From Doris montereyensis (Eukaryota > Mollusca > Gastropoda > Nudibranchia > Dorididae): a stretch of 64,000 bases of DNA. Below, one piece after another: positions 25,081 through 40,000 of the stretch (positions are counted from its first letter, which is position 1; the number at the start of each line of letters is the position of its first letter). A model generated the notes under the pieces. That model was not told the DNA's origin and did not search any database. It saw only the letters and a program-made list of their open reading frames with translations. Location: assembly GCA_037039925.1 (NCBI GenBank), contig JAXRKP010001320.1:37501-101500 (forward strand), given 5' to 3'. Position numbers and translations under genes: made by a program.

Positions 25081-28000
25081 AACGGTTCTAAGGCAAACAT
25101 TTAATTTTAAGTATCAAGGCCCTAACTTCTGATCTAACTTCTAACTTCCCTTCCTAACTTCTAACTTCTAACTTCTAACTTCTAACTTTTAACTTCTAAC
25201 TTCTAACTCTAACTTACTTCTCACTTCTAACTTCTAACTTCTAACTTCCTCTTCTCATTCTAACTTCTAACTTCTAACTTCTAACTTCTAACTTCTAACT
25301 TCTAACTCTACTTCTAACTTCTCATTTTCAACTTCTCCTTCTTAACTTCTAACTTCTAACTTCTAACTTACTTAACTTTTCATTCTAACTTCTAACTCTA
25401 ACTTTCGCTTCTCATTCTTTTCACTACTAACTTCTAACTTCTCCTTTTAACTTCTCCTTTTAACTTCTACTTTTAACTTCTAACTTCTAACTTCTAACTT
25501 CTAACTTTTAACTTCTCACTTCTAACTTCTAACTTCTAACTTCTAACTTCTAACTTCTCACTTCTAACTTCTAACTTCTCACTTAACTAACTTAACTTAC
25601 TTCTCATTCTAACTTCTAACTTCTCATTCTAACTTCTAACTTCTCATTCTAACTTCTCCACTTCTACTTCTAACTTCTCATTCTAACTTTTTAACTTCAT
25701 TCTAACTTCTAACTTCTGCTTCTAACTTCTAACTTCTCATTCTAACTTCTAACTTTCACTTCTCATTCTAACTTCTCATTCTAACTTCTCATCTCATTTA
25801 ACTTCTAACTCTCTAACTTCTAACTTCACTTCTAACTTCCATTCAATTCTAACTTCTAACTTCTCATCTAACTTCTACTTCAACTTCTCACTAATCTAAC
25901 TTCTCACTTCTAACTTCTAACTTCTAACTTCTAACTTCTAACTTCTAACTTTTACTTCTCATTCTAACTTCTAACTTCATTCTAACTTCTCTCATTCTAA
26001 CTTCTCACTTCTCATTCTAACTTCTTACTTCTCACTTCTCATTTCTAACGTCTCATTCTAACTTCTTACTTCTCATTCTAACTTCTAACGTCTCATTCTA
26101 ACTCTAACTTCTCATTCTAATCCTTACTTCTCATTCTCTTACTTCTCATTCTAACTTCTAACATCTCACTTCTAACTTCTTACTTAACTTCTCACTTCTA
26201 ACTTCTAACATAATCTAACTTCTAACTTAACTCAACTTCTAACTTCTAACTCTAACTTCTAACTTCTAACTAACTTCTAACTTCTAACTTCTAAGTTCTA
26301 ACTTCTCACTTCTAACTTCTAACTTCTAACATCTAAACTTCTAACTTCTAACTTCTAACTTCTTACTTCTCAACTTAACTTACTTCTACTCTTACTTCTC
26401 ACTTCTAACTTCTAACTTCTAACTTCTAACTTCTTACTTCTAACTTACTCTAACTCTTAACTTCTAACTTCTAACTTCTAACTTCTAACTTCACTTCTAA
26501 CATCAACTTCACTTCTAACTTCTTACTTCTCAACTTCTAACTTCTAATTTTAACTTCTCACTTCTAACTTACTTCTAACTTCTCATTTTAACTTCTCATT
26601 TGAACTTCTCATTTTAACTTCTCATTTAACTTCTCATTTTAACTTCTCATTTAACTTCATTTTAACTTCTCATTTAACTTCATTTTAACTTCTCATTCTA
26701 ACTTACTTAACTTCTATCTCTAACTTCACCTAACTTCATTTTAACTTCTCACTTTAACTTCTACTTCTAACTTCTCACTTCTCAATTTCTCATTTTAACT
26801 TCTCACTCTAACTTCTCACTTTCACTTCACTTCTCACTTCTCACTTCCTCACTTCTAACTTCTAACTTCTCACTTCTCACTTCTCACTTCTAAACTTCTA
26901 ACTTCTAACTTCTAACTTCTAACATCATAACTTCTTAACTTCAAACCAACACCAACTTCTAACTATCTAACTTCCACTTCTCACTTCCCACTTTTCACTT
27001 CTCACTTCTCACTTCTCACTTCCCACTTCTCACTTCTCACTTCTCACTTCTCACTTTTCACTTCTCACTTCTCACTTCTCACTTCTCACTTCTCACTTCT
27101 CACTTCTCATTCTAACTTCTCACTTCTCACTTTTCACTTCTCACTTTTCACTTCTCACTTCTCACTTCTCATTCTAACTTCTCAGTTCTCACTTCCCACT
27201 TCTCACTTCTCACTTCTCACTTCTCACTTCTCACTTCCCACTTCTCACTTCTCACTTCTCACTTCTCATTCTAACTTCTCACTTCTCACTTCCCACTTCT
27301 CACTTCCCACTTCTCACTTCTCACTTCTCACATCTCACTTCTCACTTCTCACTTCTCACATCTCACTTCTCACTTCTCACTTCTCACTTCTTACTTCTCA
27401 CTTCTTACTTCTCACTTCTAACTTTACTTACTTCTTACTTCTAACTTCTAACTTCTAACTTCTAACTTCTTACTTTCTAACTTCTCATTCTAACTCTCAT
27501 TCTAACTTCTACTTCTAACTTCTCATTCTAACTTCTAACTTCTCATTCTAACTTCTTACTTCTAACTTCTAACTTCTCACTTACTTTAACTTTCTTCTCA
27601 TTCTAACTCTTACTTCTAACTTCTCATTCTAACTTCTTACTTCTAACTTCTCATTCTTACTTCTAACTTCTAACTTCTTACTTAACTTCTAACTTCTAAC
27701 TTCTAACTTCTCATTCTAACTTCTTACTTCTAACTTTAACTTCTAACTTCTAACTTCTTACTTCTAACTTCTAACTTACTTCTAACTTCTAACTTCTAAC
27801 TTCTAACTTCTAACTTCTAACTTCTTACTTCTAACTTCTAACTTCTAACTTCTTCATTCTAACTTCTAACTTCTAACTTCTCTAACTTCTAACTTCTTAC
27901 TTCTAACTTCTCATTCTTAACTTCTTACTTCTTACTTCTAACTTCTTCTACTTCTTACTTCTAACCTAACTTCTAACTTCAACTACTTCTCATTCTAACT

Positions 28001-31000
28001 TCTAACTTTAACTTCTTACTTCTCATTCTAACTTCTAACTTCTCATTCTAACTTCTCATTCTAACTTCTAACTTCTTACTTTCATTACTTTAACTTCTAA
28101 CTTCTAACTTCTTCTAAACTTCTAACTTCTTACTTCTCATTCTAACTTCTAACTTCTAACTTCTTACTTCTAACTTCTAACTTCTAACTTCTAACTTCTT
28201 ACCTTCTAACTTCTAACTTCTTACTTCTAACTTCTAACTTCTAACTTCTCATTCTAACTTCTAACTTTAACTAACTTCTAACTTTCTAACTTCTAACTTC
28301 TAACTTTACTTCTAACTTCTAACTTCTTACTTCTAACTTCTAACTTCTAACTTCTAACTTCTCACTTCTAACTTCTAACTTCTAACTTCTAACTTCTAAC
28401 TTCTTACTTTAACTTACTTCTAACTTCTAACTTCTCTTAACTTCTAACTTACTTTACTTCTAACTTCTAACTTCTAACTTCTAACTTCTAACTTCTAACT
28501 TCTAACTTCTAACTTCTAACTTCTAACTTCTAACTTCTAACTTCTAACTTCTAACTTCTAACTAACTTAACTTTCTAACTTCTTACTTCTAACTTCTAAC
28601 TTCTTACTTTCACTTCTAACTTCTAACTTCTAACTTCTTAACTTCTAACTTCTAACTTCTAACTTCTAACTTCTTACTTCTAACTTCTAACTTCTAACTT
28701 CTAACTTCTTACTTAATTCTAACTTCTAACTTCTAACTTCTAACTTCTAACTTCTAACTTCTTACTTCTAACTTCTAACTTCTTACTTCTAACTTCTTAA
28801 CTTCTAACTTCTAACTTAACTTCTTACTTAACTTCTAACTTCTAACTTCTAACTTCTTACTTCTAACTTCTAACTTCTAACTTCTTACTTCTAACTTCTA
28901 ACTTCTAACTTCTAACTTCTTACTTCTAACTTCTAACTCACTTCTAACTTCTAACTTAACTTCTAACTTCTAACTTCTAACTTCTAACTTCTTACTTCTA
29001 ACTTCTTCTCTAACTTCTTAACTCTAACTTCTAACTTCTAACTTCTAACTTCTAATCAACACTTCTAACTAACTTCTAACTTCTAACATTCTAACTTCTA
29101 ACTTCTAACTTCTAACTTCTAACTTCTAACTTCTAATTCTAACTTCTAACTTCTAACTTCTAACTTCTAACTTCTAACTAACTTCTAATTCTAACTTCTT
29201 ACTTCTCTACTTCTAACTTCTAACTTCTAACTTCTAACTTCTAACTTCTTACTTCTAACTTCTAACTTCTAACTTCTTAACTTACTTCTAACTTCTTAAC
29301 TTCTAACTTCTAACTTCTAACTTCTAACTTCTTACTTCTAACTTCTAACTTCTAACTTCTAACTTCTAACTTCTAACTTCTAACTTTAACTTCTTAACTT
29401 CTAACTTCTTACTTCTAACTTCTTACTTCTCATTCTAACTTCTAACTTCTAACTTCTAACTTCTAACTTCTTACTTCTAACTTCTAACTTCTAACTTCTT
29501 ACTTCTAACTTCTAACTTCTAACTTCTTACTTCTAACTTCTAACTTCTAACTTCTAACTTCTAACTTCTAACTTCTTACTTCTAACTAACTTCTAACTTC
29601 TTAACTTCTTACTTCTATTCTAACTAACTTCTAACTTCTAACTTCTAACTTCTTACTTCTAACTTCTAACTTCTAACTTCTAACTTCTAACTTCTCTTAA
29701 CTTCTAACTTCTAACTTCTTACTTCTAACTTCTAACTTCTAACTTCTTACTTCTTACTTCTAATTCTAACTTCTTACTTCTTACTTCTAACTTCTTAACT
29801 TCTAACTTCTAACTTCTAACTTCTAACTTCTAACTTCTTACTTCTAACTTCAACTAACTTCTAACTTACTTCTAACTTCTTACTTCTTCCTCACTTCTAA
29901 CTTCTTACTTCTAACTTCTAACTTCTTACTTCTAACTTTCTTCTAACTTCTTACTTCTAACTTAACTTCTAACTTACTTCTAACTTCTCACTTCTCACTT
30001 CTAACTTCATTCTAACTTCTTACTTCTAACTTCTAACTTAACTTCTAAACTTCTTAACTTAACTTCTTACTTCTAACTTCTCACTTCTAACTTCTAACTT
30101 CTAACTTCTAACTTACTTCTAACTTCTAACTTCTTCTTCTTCTTTAACTTCTAACTTTACTTCTTACTTCTAACTTCTAACTTCTTACTTCTTACTTCAT
30201 TCTACTTCTAACTTCTAACTTCTAACTTCTTACTTCTAACTTCTAACTTCTAACTTCTCACTTCTAACTTCTTACTTCTAACTTCTTACTTCTTAACTTC
30301 TAACTTAACTTCTAACTTCTAACTAACTTCTTTACTTCTAACTTCTTACTTCTAATTACTTCTAACTTACTTCTAACTTTAATTTAACTTACTCTAACTT
30401 CTAACTTCTAACTTCTAACTTCTAATTCTAACTTCTAACTTCTAACTTCTTCTAACTTCTAACTTCTTACTTCTAACTTCTAACTTCTTACTTCTCTTAC
30501 TTCTAACTTCTAACTTCTTACTTCTAACTTCTTACTTCTAACTTCTAACTTTACTTCTAACTTCTAACTTCTAACTTTAACTTCTAAACTTCTTACTTCT
30601 AACTTCTAACTTCTTACTTCTAACTTCTAACTTCTAACTTCTTACTTCTAACTTCTAACTTTCTAACTTCTAACTAACTTCTAATTCTAACTTCTAACTT
30701 CTAACTTCTTACTTCTAACTTCTAACTTCTAACTTCTTCTAACTTCTTACTTCTCATTCTAACTTCTAACTTCTAACTTCTAACTTCTAACTTCTAACTT
30801 CTTACTTCTTACTTCTAACTTTAACTTACTTCTAACTTCTAACTTCTTACTTCTAACTTCTAACTTCTAACTTCTAACTTTAACTTCTTACTTCTAACTT
30901 CTTACTTCTTACTTTAACTTACTTCTAACTTTACTTCTTACTTCATTCTAACTTCTAACTTTACTTCTTACTTCTAACTTCTTACTTCTTACTTCATTCT

Positions 31001-34000
31001 AACTTCTTACTTAACTTCTAACTTCTTACTTCTTACTTCTTCATTCTAACTTCATTTCTTACTTCTAACTTCTTACTTCTCATTCTAACTTCTAACTTCT
31101 AACTTCTAACTTCTTACTTCTAACTTCTAACTTCTTACTTCTAACTTCTAACTTCTAACTTCTTACTTCTCATTCTAACTTCTTACTTTAACTTCTTACT
31201 TCTAACTTCTAACTTCTTACTTCTAACTTCTTACTTTTACTTCTTCTTACTTCTAACTTCTTACTTCTCACTTCTAACTTCTTACTTCTAACTTAACTTC
31301 TAACTTCTAACTTCTTACTTCTAATTCTAACTTCTAACTTCTAACTTCTAACTTCTTACTTCTAACTTCTAACTTCTTACTTTCTAACTAACTTCTAACT
31401 TCTTACTTCTCATTCTAACTTCTAACTTCTAACTTCTTACTTCTAACTTCTAACTTCTAACTTCTAACTTCTAACTCTCATTCTAACTTCTCATTCTAAC
31501 TTCTAACTTCTAACTTCTAACTTCTAACTTACTTCTCATTCTAACTTCTAACTTCTAACTTCTTACTTCTAACTTCTAACTTCTAACTTCTAACTTCTAA
31601 CTTCTAACTTCTAACTTCTAACTTCTAACTTCTAACTTCTAACTTCTAACTTCTTACTTCTTACTTCTAACTTCTAACTTACTTACTTCTAACTTCTAAC
31701 TAACTTCTAACTTCTAACTTCTAACTTCTAACTTCTAACTTCTAACTTTAACTTCTAACTTCTAACTCTAACTTACTTCTTACTTCTAACTTCTTACTTA
31801 ACATTCTAACTCTAACTTACTTCTTACTTCTCATTCTAACTTCTAACTTCTTACTTCTAACTTCTAACTTTACTTCTCATTCTAACTTCTAACTTCTAAC
31901 TTCTTACTTCTCACTTCTAACTTCTAACTTCTAACTTTTACTTCTCATTCTAACTTCTTACTTCTAACTTCTTACTTCTAACTTCTTACTTCTCATTCTA
32001 ACTTCTTACTTCTAACTTCTTACTTCTTACTTCTAACTTCTAACTTCTTACTTCTACTTCTAACTTCTAACTTCTTACTTTCATTCTAACTTCTCATTCT
32101 TAACTTCTTACTTCTAACTTCTTACTTCTAATTCTACTTCTAACTTCTAACTTCTTACTTCTCATTCTAACTTCTAACTTACTTCTAACTTCTAACTTCT
32201 AACTTCTAACTTCTTACTTCTCATTCTAACTTCTAACTTCTAACTTCTTATTCTAACTTCTTACTTAACTAACTTAACTTACTTCTCATTCTAACTTAAC
32301 TACTTAACTTCTAACTTCTAACTTCTAACTTCTAACTTCTAACTTCTTACTTCTCATTCTAACTTCTAACTTCTTACTTCTAACTTCTAACTTCTAACTT
32401 CTTACTTACTTCTAACTTAACTTACTTCTCATTCTAACTTCTAACTTCTAACTTAACTTCTAACTTCTAACTTCTAACTTCTAACTTCTAACTTCTTACT
32501 TCTAACTTCTTACTTCTAACTTCTAACTTCTTAACTTCTAACTTCTCACTTCTAACTTCTAACTTCTTACTTCTAACTTCTAACTTCTTACTTCTAACTT
32601 CTAACTTCTTACTTCTAACTTCTTACTTCTAACTTCTTACTACTTTACTTCTTACTTCTAACTTCTAACTTCTAACTTCTAACTTCTCACTTCTTAACTT
32701 CTAACTTCTTACTTCTAATTCTAACTTCTAACTTCTAACTTCTAACTTCTAACTTCTTACTTTAACTTCTAACTTCTAACTTCTTACTTCTAACTTCTTC
32801 TAACTTCTAACTTCTAACTTCTAACTTCTTACTAACTTACTTCTAACTTCTTACTTCTAACTTCTAATTCTTAACTTCTTAACTTCTAACTTAACTTACT
32901 TCTAACTTCTTACTTCTTCTTACTTCTAACTTCTTCTAACTTCTTACTTCTTAACTTCTAACTTCTTACTTTAACTTCTAACTTCTAACTTCTTACTTCT
33001 AATTTAACTTCTTACTTCTAACTTCTAACTTCTAACTTCTTACTTCTAACTTCTAACTTCTTAACTTGCTTCTCATTCTAACTTCTTACTTCTAACTTCT
33101 AACTTACTTCTAACTGTTCTTACTTCTCATTCTAACTTCTTACTTCTAACTTCTTAAGATTTCTAACTTCTTGCTACTTCTCATTCTAACTTCTTACTTC
33201 CTACTTCTTACTTCAACTTCTCATTCTAACTTCTTACTTCTCATTCTAACTTTTCAATTCTAACTTCTTACTTCTAACTTCTTACTTTACTTCTCATTCT
33301 AACTTCTCATTCTAACTCATTAGATTTCTTTACTTCTAACTTTTACTTCTCATTTTACTCTCATAACTTCTTCACTTCTAACTTCTTTACTTCTTACTTC
33401 TAACTTCTAACATTCTAACTTCTTACTTCTAACTTCTTCTCATTCTAACTTCTAACTTACTTCTAACTTCTCACTTCTAATTCTAACTTCTAACTTCTCA
33501 ACTTCTAACTTCTTAACTCATCAGTTACTTCTAACTTCTTACTTATTCTTCTCATTCTAACTTCTCATTCTAACTTCTCCTACTTCTTACTTCTCGGTCT
33601 AACTTCTCATTCTAACTTCTAACTTAATTCTAACTTCTAAACTTACTTCTAACTTCTAACTCTTACTTCTCATTCTAACGACTAATTCTAACTTCTAACT
33701 TCTAACTTCTAACTTCTAACTTCTAACTTCTAACTCATTCTAACTTCTCATTCTAACTTCTAACTTTCATACTTCTTACTTCTATTCTAACTTCTTACTC
33801 ATTCTAACTTCTAACATTCTTACTTACTTCTAACTTCTAACTTCTAACGACTTCTCATTACTTCTTACTTACATTCTCTTACTTTACTTCTATTCTAACT
33901 AACTTCTAACTTACTTCTAACTTCTAACTCTACTTCTTACTTACTTCTTACTTCTTACTTCTAACTTCTAACTTCTAACTTCTTACTTCTAACTTCTAAC

Positions 34001-35000
34001 TTAACTTCTAACTTCTAACTTCTTACTTCTAACTTCTTACTTCTCATTCTAACTTCTTCTCATTCTAACTTCTTACTTCTAACTTCTTACTTCTAACTTC
34101 TCATTCTTACTTCTAACTTCTTACTTCTAACTTCTAACTTCTCATTCTAACTTCTAACTTCTAATTCTTACTTCTAACTTCTCATTCTAACTTCTTACTT
34201 TAACTTACTTCTCTAACTTACTTCTCATTCTAACTCATTTTATGCTTACTTCTAACTTCTTATGATTTCTAACTCTTACTTCTAACTTCTTACTTCTAAC
34301 TTCTTACTTCTTACTTCTTACTCATTTCTCATTCTATAAAGATTTCAACTAACTTCTTAAATTTCTAACTCATTTTATACTTACTCTTTCATTCTAACTT
34401 CTTACTTCTCAACTTCTTACTTCTCTACTTCTCATTCTAACAATGCTTACTTCTAACTTCTTACTTCTTACTTTCATTCTAACTACTATACTTCTTTACT
34501 ACTCATTCTAACAATACTTCTAACTTCACTGCTAATTTTATTCTAACTGTTGGTATAAGATTTCAATTACTTCTCATTCTAAGAATAAACTTACTTCTAA
34601 CAAATTACTTTAACTTTCATTCTAACTTCTTACTTCTTACTTCCGGCACATGCTAACTTCTAACTTCCTACTTTCATTCTAACTTCTTACTTCTCATTCT
34701 AACAGAAACTTAGAAACAATGAAAGCTAACACGACTAACTGGCACTTCTGCATTCTAACTTCTTACACGAACCGACTAACCACTTACTTCTCATTCTAAC
34801 GAACCGACTTTCCATTCTAACTTCTTACGACTCATTCTAACTTTTACTTCTAACCGACTAACGACCACAGACTTCTAACTTACGACTAGACTTCTACATT
34901 CTAACTTCTTACTTCTAACCGACTAGCATTCTAACTTCTCGATTTAACTTCTAACTTACTTCTCATTCTAACTTCTTACATTCTAACTTCTTACTTCTAA
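24180..35000. repeat. TAACTTC heptamer satellite, ~10 kb
   Basis: Thousands of bases of TAACTTC with the variants TCACTTC, TTACTTC and a longer CATTCTAACTT form. A TCACTTC-dominated sub-block runs from about 26960 to 27420. The plus strand contains only A, C and T over very long stretches. The motif is not the TTAGGG or TTAGG telomere repeat. Stop codons are frequent on the plus strand, and no gene was seen. Confidence 0.96.
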
Positions 35001-36150
35001 CTTCTCATTCTAACTTCTTACTTCTAACGACCTCATTCTAACTTCTCACTTCTAACTTTACTTACTTCTAACTTCTCATTCTAACGACTTACTTAACATT
35101 CTAACTTCATTCTAACTTCTGGAGATTCCACAGACTAACTTCTCATTCTAACTTCTCATTCTAACTTCTTACTTTCATTCTAACCTTCATTCTAACTTCA
35201 GATTCTAATTCTATCATTCTAACGACCACATTCTAACTTTACTTCTCATTCTAACTTTACGACCTCATTCTAACTTTACTTCGATTCTAACTTCTTACGA
35301 CACAACTTAACGCTAACCGACTGGATTCTAACTTCTTACTTCTCATTCTAACCGACTAACTTCTCATTCTAACTTCGACGCTAACTTCTCATTCTAACTT
35401 CTTACTTCTCATTCTAACGACTCACGACCTAACTTCTACTTCATTCTAACTTCTTATGACCTCATTCTAACAATACGATCTAACTAACTTACTTCTCATT
35501 CTAACTTCTAACGAATCATTCTAACTTCCTAACTTCTCATTCTAACGACTACGACCACATTCTAACGACACCAACCGACTTCGACCACAGACGACACTAA
35601 CTTCTAACCGACTAACGACTAACGAACTTACTGGAGACGACCACAGACTTCATGATACGACACGAACCGACTGGAGACGACCACATTCTAACGAACCGAC
35701 TGGAGACTTCTCAGACGACACAATACGACACGAACCGACTGGAACTCTCTCATAGACTCACATTCTAACGACTGGAGACGACAACAGACGACACATACGA
35801 ACTTCGACTGGAGACGACACATTCTAACGAACTTACTGGAGACTTACAGACGACATGATACGACACGAACCGACTAACGACCACAGACGACACAATACGA
35901 CACTAACCGACTGGAGACGACCACAGACGACACAATACGACACATTCTAACTGGAGACGACCACAGACGACACATACTAACAAACCGACTGGAGACGACC
36001 ACAGACGAACAATACGACACTAACCGACTGGAGACGACCACAGACTTAACAATTCGACACGAACCGACTGGAGACGATCACAGACGACTAACTCGAACCG
36101 ACTGGAGACGATCACAGACGACGCTAACCGACTGGAGACGATCACAGAAC
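34701..36150. repeat. Transition zone: heptamer words mixed with the 30/40 bp satellite
   Basis: CATTCTAACTT words are interleaved at sub-unit scale with CGAACCGACTGGAGACGACC words, the proportion shifting from left to right. Positions 34701-34755 contain a damaged copy of the sequence at 36957-37015 (GAAACAATGAAAGC and ACTGGCAC blocks). Confidence 0.85.
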
Positions 36151-36956
36151 GCAAACCGACTGGAGACGATTTTATATGACGCGAACCGACTGCACGATCA
36201 CAGACGAATAATGTTTTTATACGATTTCAACGACACTCATTTTAACGACTATACACGTTAAAAACGTATAAGATTTTCAATGCTCATTTTAAACTATACT
36301 GTACGACATAACCGATTGGAGACGACCCTTTTATACGAATACTGGAGACGTATAAGATTTCAATACGAAACACGAACCGACTGGAAAGGACCTGTTACCG
36401 ACATAAGATTTCAACCGCCACAGACGATACAATACTCTTTTGATAAGATTTCAGACGACACGATTTTATACTAATCGACTGGATAAGATTTCAATGCGAC
36501 ACGAACTCATTTTACGACCACAGACGACATGTATAAGATTTCAACGACCACATTTTATACTATACCTTGTATAAGACCACAATGCACGATTTTATACTAT
36601 ACTTTTGTATAAGATTTCAATGCTCATTTTATACAACCTATTGGATACGATTTCAATGCTCATTTTATACAATACTGAAGAATTTTATAAGACTGTTGGA
36701 CACGAACCGATTAGAAACTCCAGAAAGAGAAAATAAACATAAGGAAACTAAGCCCAAACGAACGAACCGAAATTACATAGACCAGTGCAGATGGTAATCT
36801 TCCACAAACGACGAACCGACTGGAGACAACTTCCGGCTTTTTATCATGCAGTTGACCGACTGGCTACGACCACAGACGATGAACCGACTGGAGACGAAAC
36901 AGACGACACAGCGACACGAACCGACTGACGATCAGAAGACACGGTCTTGGTCACAT
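36151..36956. repeat. AT-rich repeat (TATAAGATTTCAATG / CTCATTTTATAC) mixed with satellite words
   Basis: About a dozen imperfect copies of TATAAGATTTCAA and GCTCATTTTATAC blocks are interspersed with GACGACCACAGACGAC words. 36670-36960 is mostly low-copy and shows no recognisable gene. Confidence 0.75.
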
Positions 36957-37020
36957 GACAGAAACACGAAACAATGAAAGCATATCACACGACTGACTGG
37001 CACATCTGGATTGATTTAAC
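36957..37020. other. Low-copy junction segment (cleaner copy of 34701-34755)
   Basis: Carries GAAACAATGAAAGC and CACGACTGACTGGCAC without the heptamer interruptions seen at 34701-34755. It forms the left edge of the regular 30/40 bp satellite. Confidence 0.6.
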
Positions 37021-40000
37021 TGATACGACACGAACCGACTGGAGACGACCACAGACGACACGATACGACACGAACCGACTGGAGACGACCACAGACGACG
37101 ACACGATACGACACGAACGACACGGACTGGAGACGACAGACGACAGACGACACGATACGACACGAACCGACTGGAGACGACCACAGACGACACGATACGA
37201 CACGAACCGACTGAAGATGACCACAGACGACACGATACGACGCTAACCGACTAGAGACGACCACAGACGACACATACGACACAAACCGACTGGAGACGAC
37301 CACAGACGACACGATACGACACGAACCGACTGGAGAAGACCACAGACGACACGATACGACCAAACCGACTGGAGACGACCACAGACGACACAATACGACG
37401 CGAACCGACTGGAGACGACCACAGACGACACAATACGACGCTAACCGACTGGAGACGACAACAGACGACACAATACGACGCTAACCGACTGGAGACGACC
37501 ACAGACGACGACACGAACTGACTGGAGACGACCACGACACGAACCGACTGGAGACGACCACAGACGACACGATACGACACGAACCGACTGAAGAAGACCA
37601 CAGACGACACAATACGACACGAACCGACTGGAGACGACCACAGACGACACAATACGACACGAGACCGACTGGAGACGACCACAGACGACACAATACGACG
37701 CTAACCGACTGGAGACGACCACAGACGACACAATACGACGCTAACCGACTGGAGACGACCACAGACGACACGATACGACGCTAACCGACTGGAGACGACC
37801 ACAGACGACACGATACGACGCTAACCGACTGGCACGAACGACCACAGACGACACAATACGACGCTAACCGACTGGAGATGACCACAGACGACACAATACG
37901 ACGCTAACCGACTGGAGACGACCACAGACGACACAATACGACGCTAACCGACTGAAGACGACCACAGACGACACAATACGACATGAATCGACGGAGACGA
38001 CCACAGACGACGACATGAACCGACTGGAGACGACCACAGACGACACGATACGACACCAACCGACTGGAGACGACCACAGACGACGCTAACCGATACGACG
38101 CTAACCGACTAGAGACGACCACAGACGACACGATACGACACAAACCGACTGGAGACGACCACAGACGACACAATGATACGACACGAACCGACTGGAGAAG
38201 ACTACAGACGACACGATACGACACGAACCGACTGGAGACGACCACAGACGACACAATACGACGCTAACCGACTGGAGACGACCACCGACGACACAATACG
38301 ACGCTAACCGACTGGAGACGACAACAGACGACACAATACGACGCTAACCGACTGGAGACGACCACAGACGACACGATACGACACGAACCGACTGGAGACG
38401 ACCACAGACGACACGATACGACACGAACCGACTGAAGAAGACCACAGACGACACAATACGACGCTAACCGACTGGAGACGACCACAGACGACACAATACG
38501 ACACGAACCGACTGGAGACGACCACAGACGACACAATACGACGCTAACCGACTGGAGACGACCACAGACGACACAATACGACGCTAACCGACTGAGACGA
38601 CCACAGACGACACAATACGACACGAACCGACTGGAGACGACCACAGACGACACGATACGACGCTAACCGACTGGACACGACCACAGACGACACAATACGA
38701 CGCTAACCGACTGGAGACGACCACAGACGACACAATACGACACTAACCAACGGGAGACGACCACAGACGACACAATACGACGCTAACCGACTGGAACACG
38801 ACCACAGACGACACAAACCGACTGGAGACGACTACAGACGACACGAACCGACTGGAGACGACCACAGACGACACGAACCGACTGGAAACGACCACAGACG
38901 ACACGCACCGACTGGAGACGACCACAGACGACATGATACGACACGAACCGACTGGAGACGACCACAGACGACACGAACCGACTGGAGACGACCACAGACG
39001 ACACAATACGACACGAACCGACTGGAGAGGACCACATACGAGACGAACCGACTGGAGACGACCACAGACGACACAATACGACACGAACCGACTGGAGACG
39101 ACCACAGACGACACGATACGACACGAATCGACTGGAGACGAGACGACACGAACCGATGAGACGACCACGACACATGAACGACACGAACCGACTGGAGACG
39201 ACCACAGACGACACAATACGACACGAACCGACTGGAGACGACCACAGACGACACAATACGACACGAACCGACTGGAGACGACCACAGACGACACACGATA
39301 CAACACGAACCGACTGGAGACGACCACAGACGACACGATACAACACAAACCGACTGGAGACGACCACAGACGACACAATACGACACCAACCGACTGAAGA
39401 CGATCGACTGAAGACGATCGACAACGCGAACCGACTGGAGACGATCACAGACGACGCGAACCGACTGGAGACGATCACAGACGACGCAAACCGACTGAGA
39501 CGATCACAGACGACGCGAACCGACTGGAGACGATCACAGACGACACGAACCGACTGGAGACGACCACAAACGACACGAACCGACTGGAGACGACCACAGG
39601 CAACACGATACGACTCGAACCGACTAAATACGACCACAGACGACGCAAACCGACTGGAGACGACCACAGACGACATGATACGACACGAACCGACTGGAGA
39701 CGACCACAGACGACACGAACCGACTGGAGACGACCACAGACGACACGACACGACACGAACCGACTGAAACGACCACAGTCGACACAATACGACACAAACC
39801 GACTGGAGACGACCACAGACGACACGAACTGACTGGAGTCGACCACAGACGACACGATACGACACGAACCGACTGGATACGACCACAGACGACACGAACC
39901 GACCGGAGACGACCACAGACGACATGATACGACACGAACCGACTGGAGACGACTACAGACGACACGAACCGACTGGAGACGACCACAGACAACACGAACC

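Noticed and set aside
24180..35000. Telomere-type repeat
   Set aside because: TAACTTC is heptameric but matches neither TTAGGG nor TTAGG families on either strand, and it is internal and heterogeneous.
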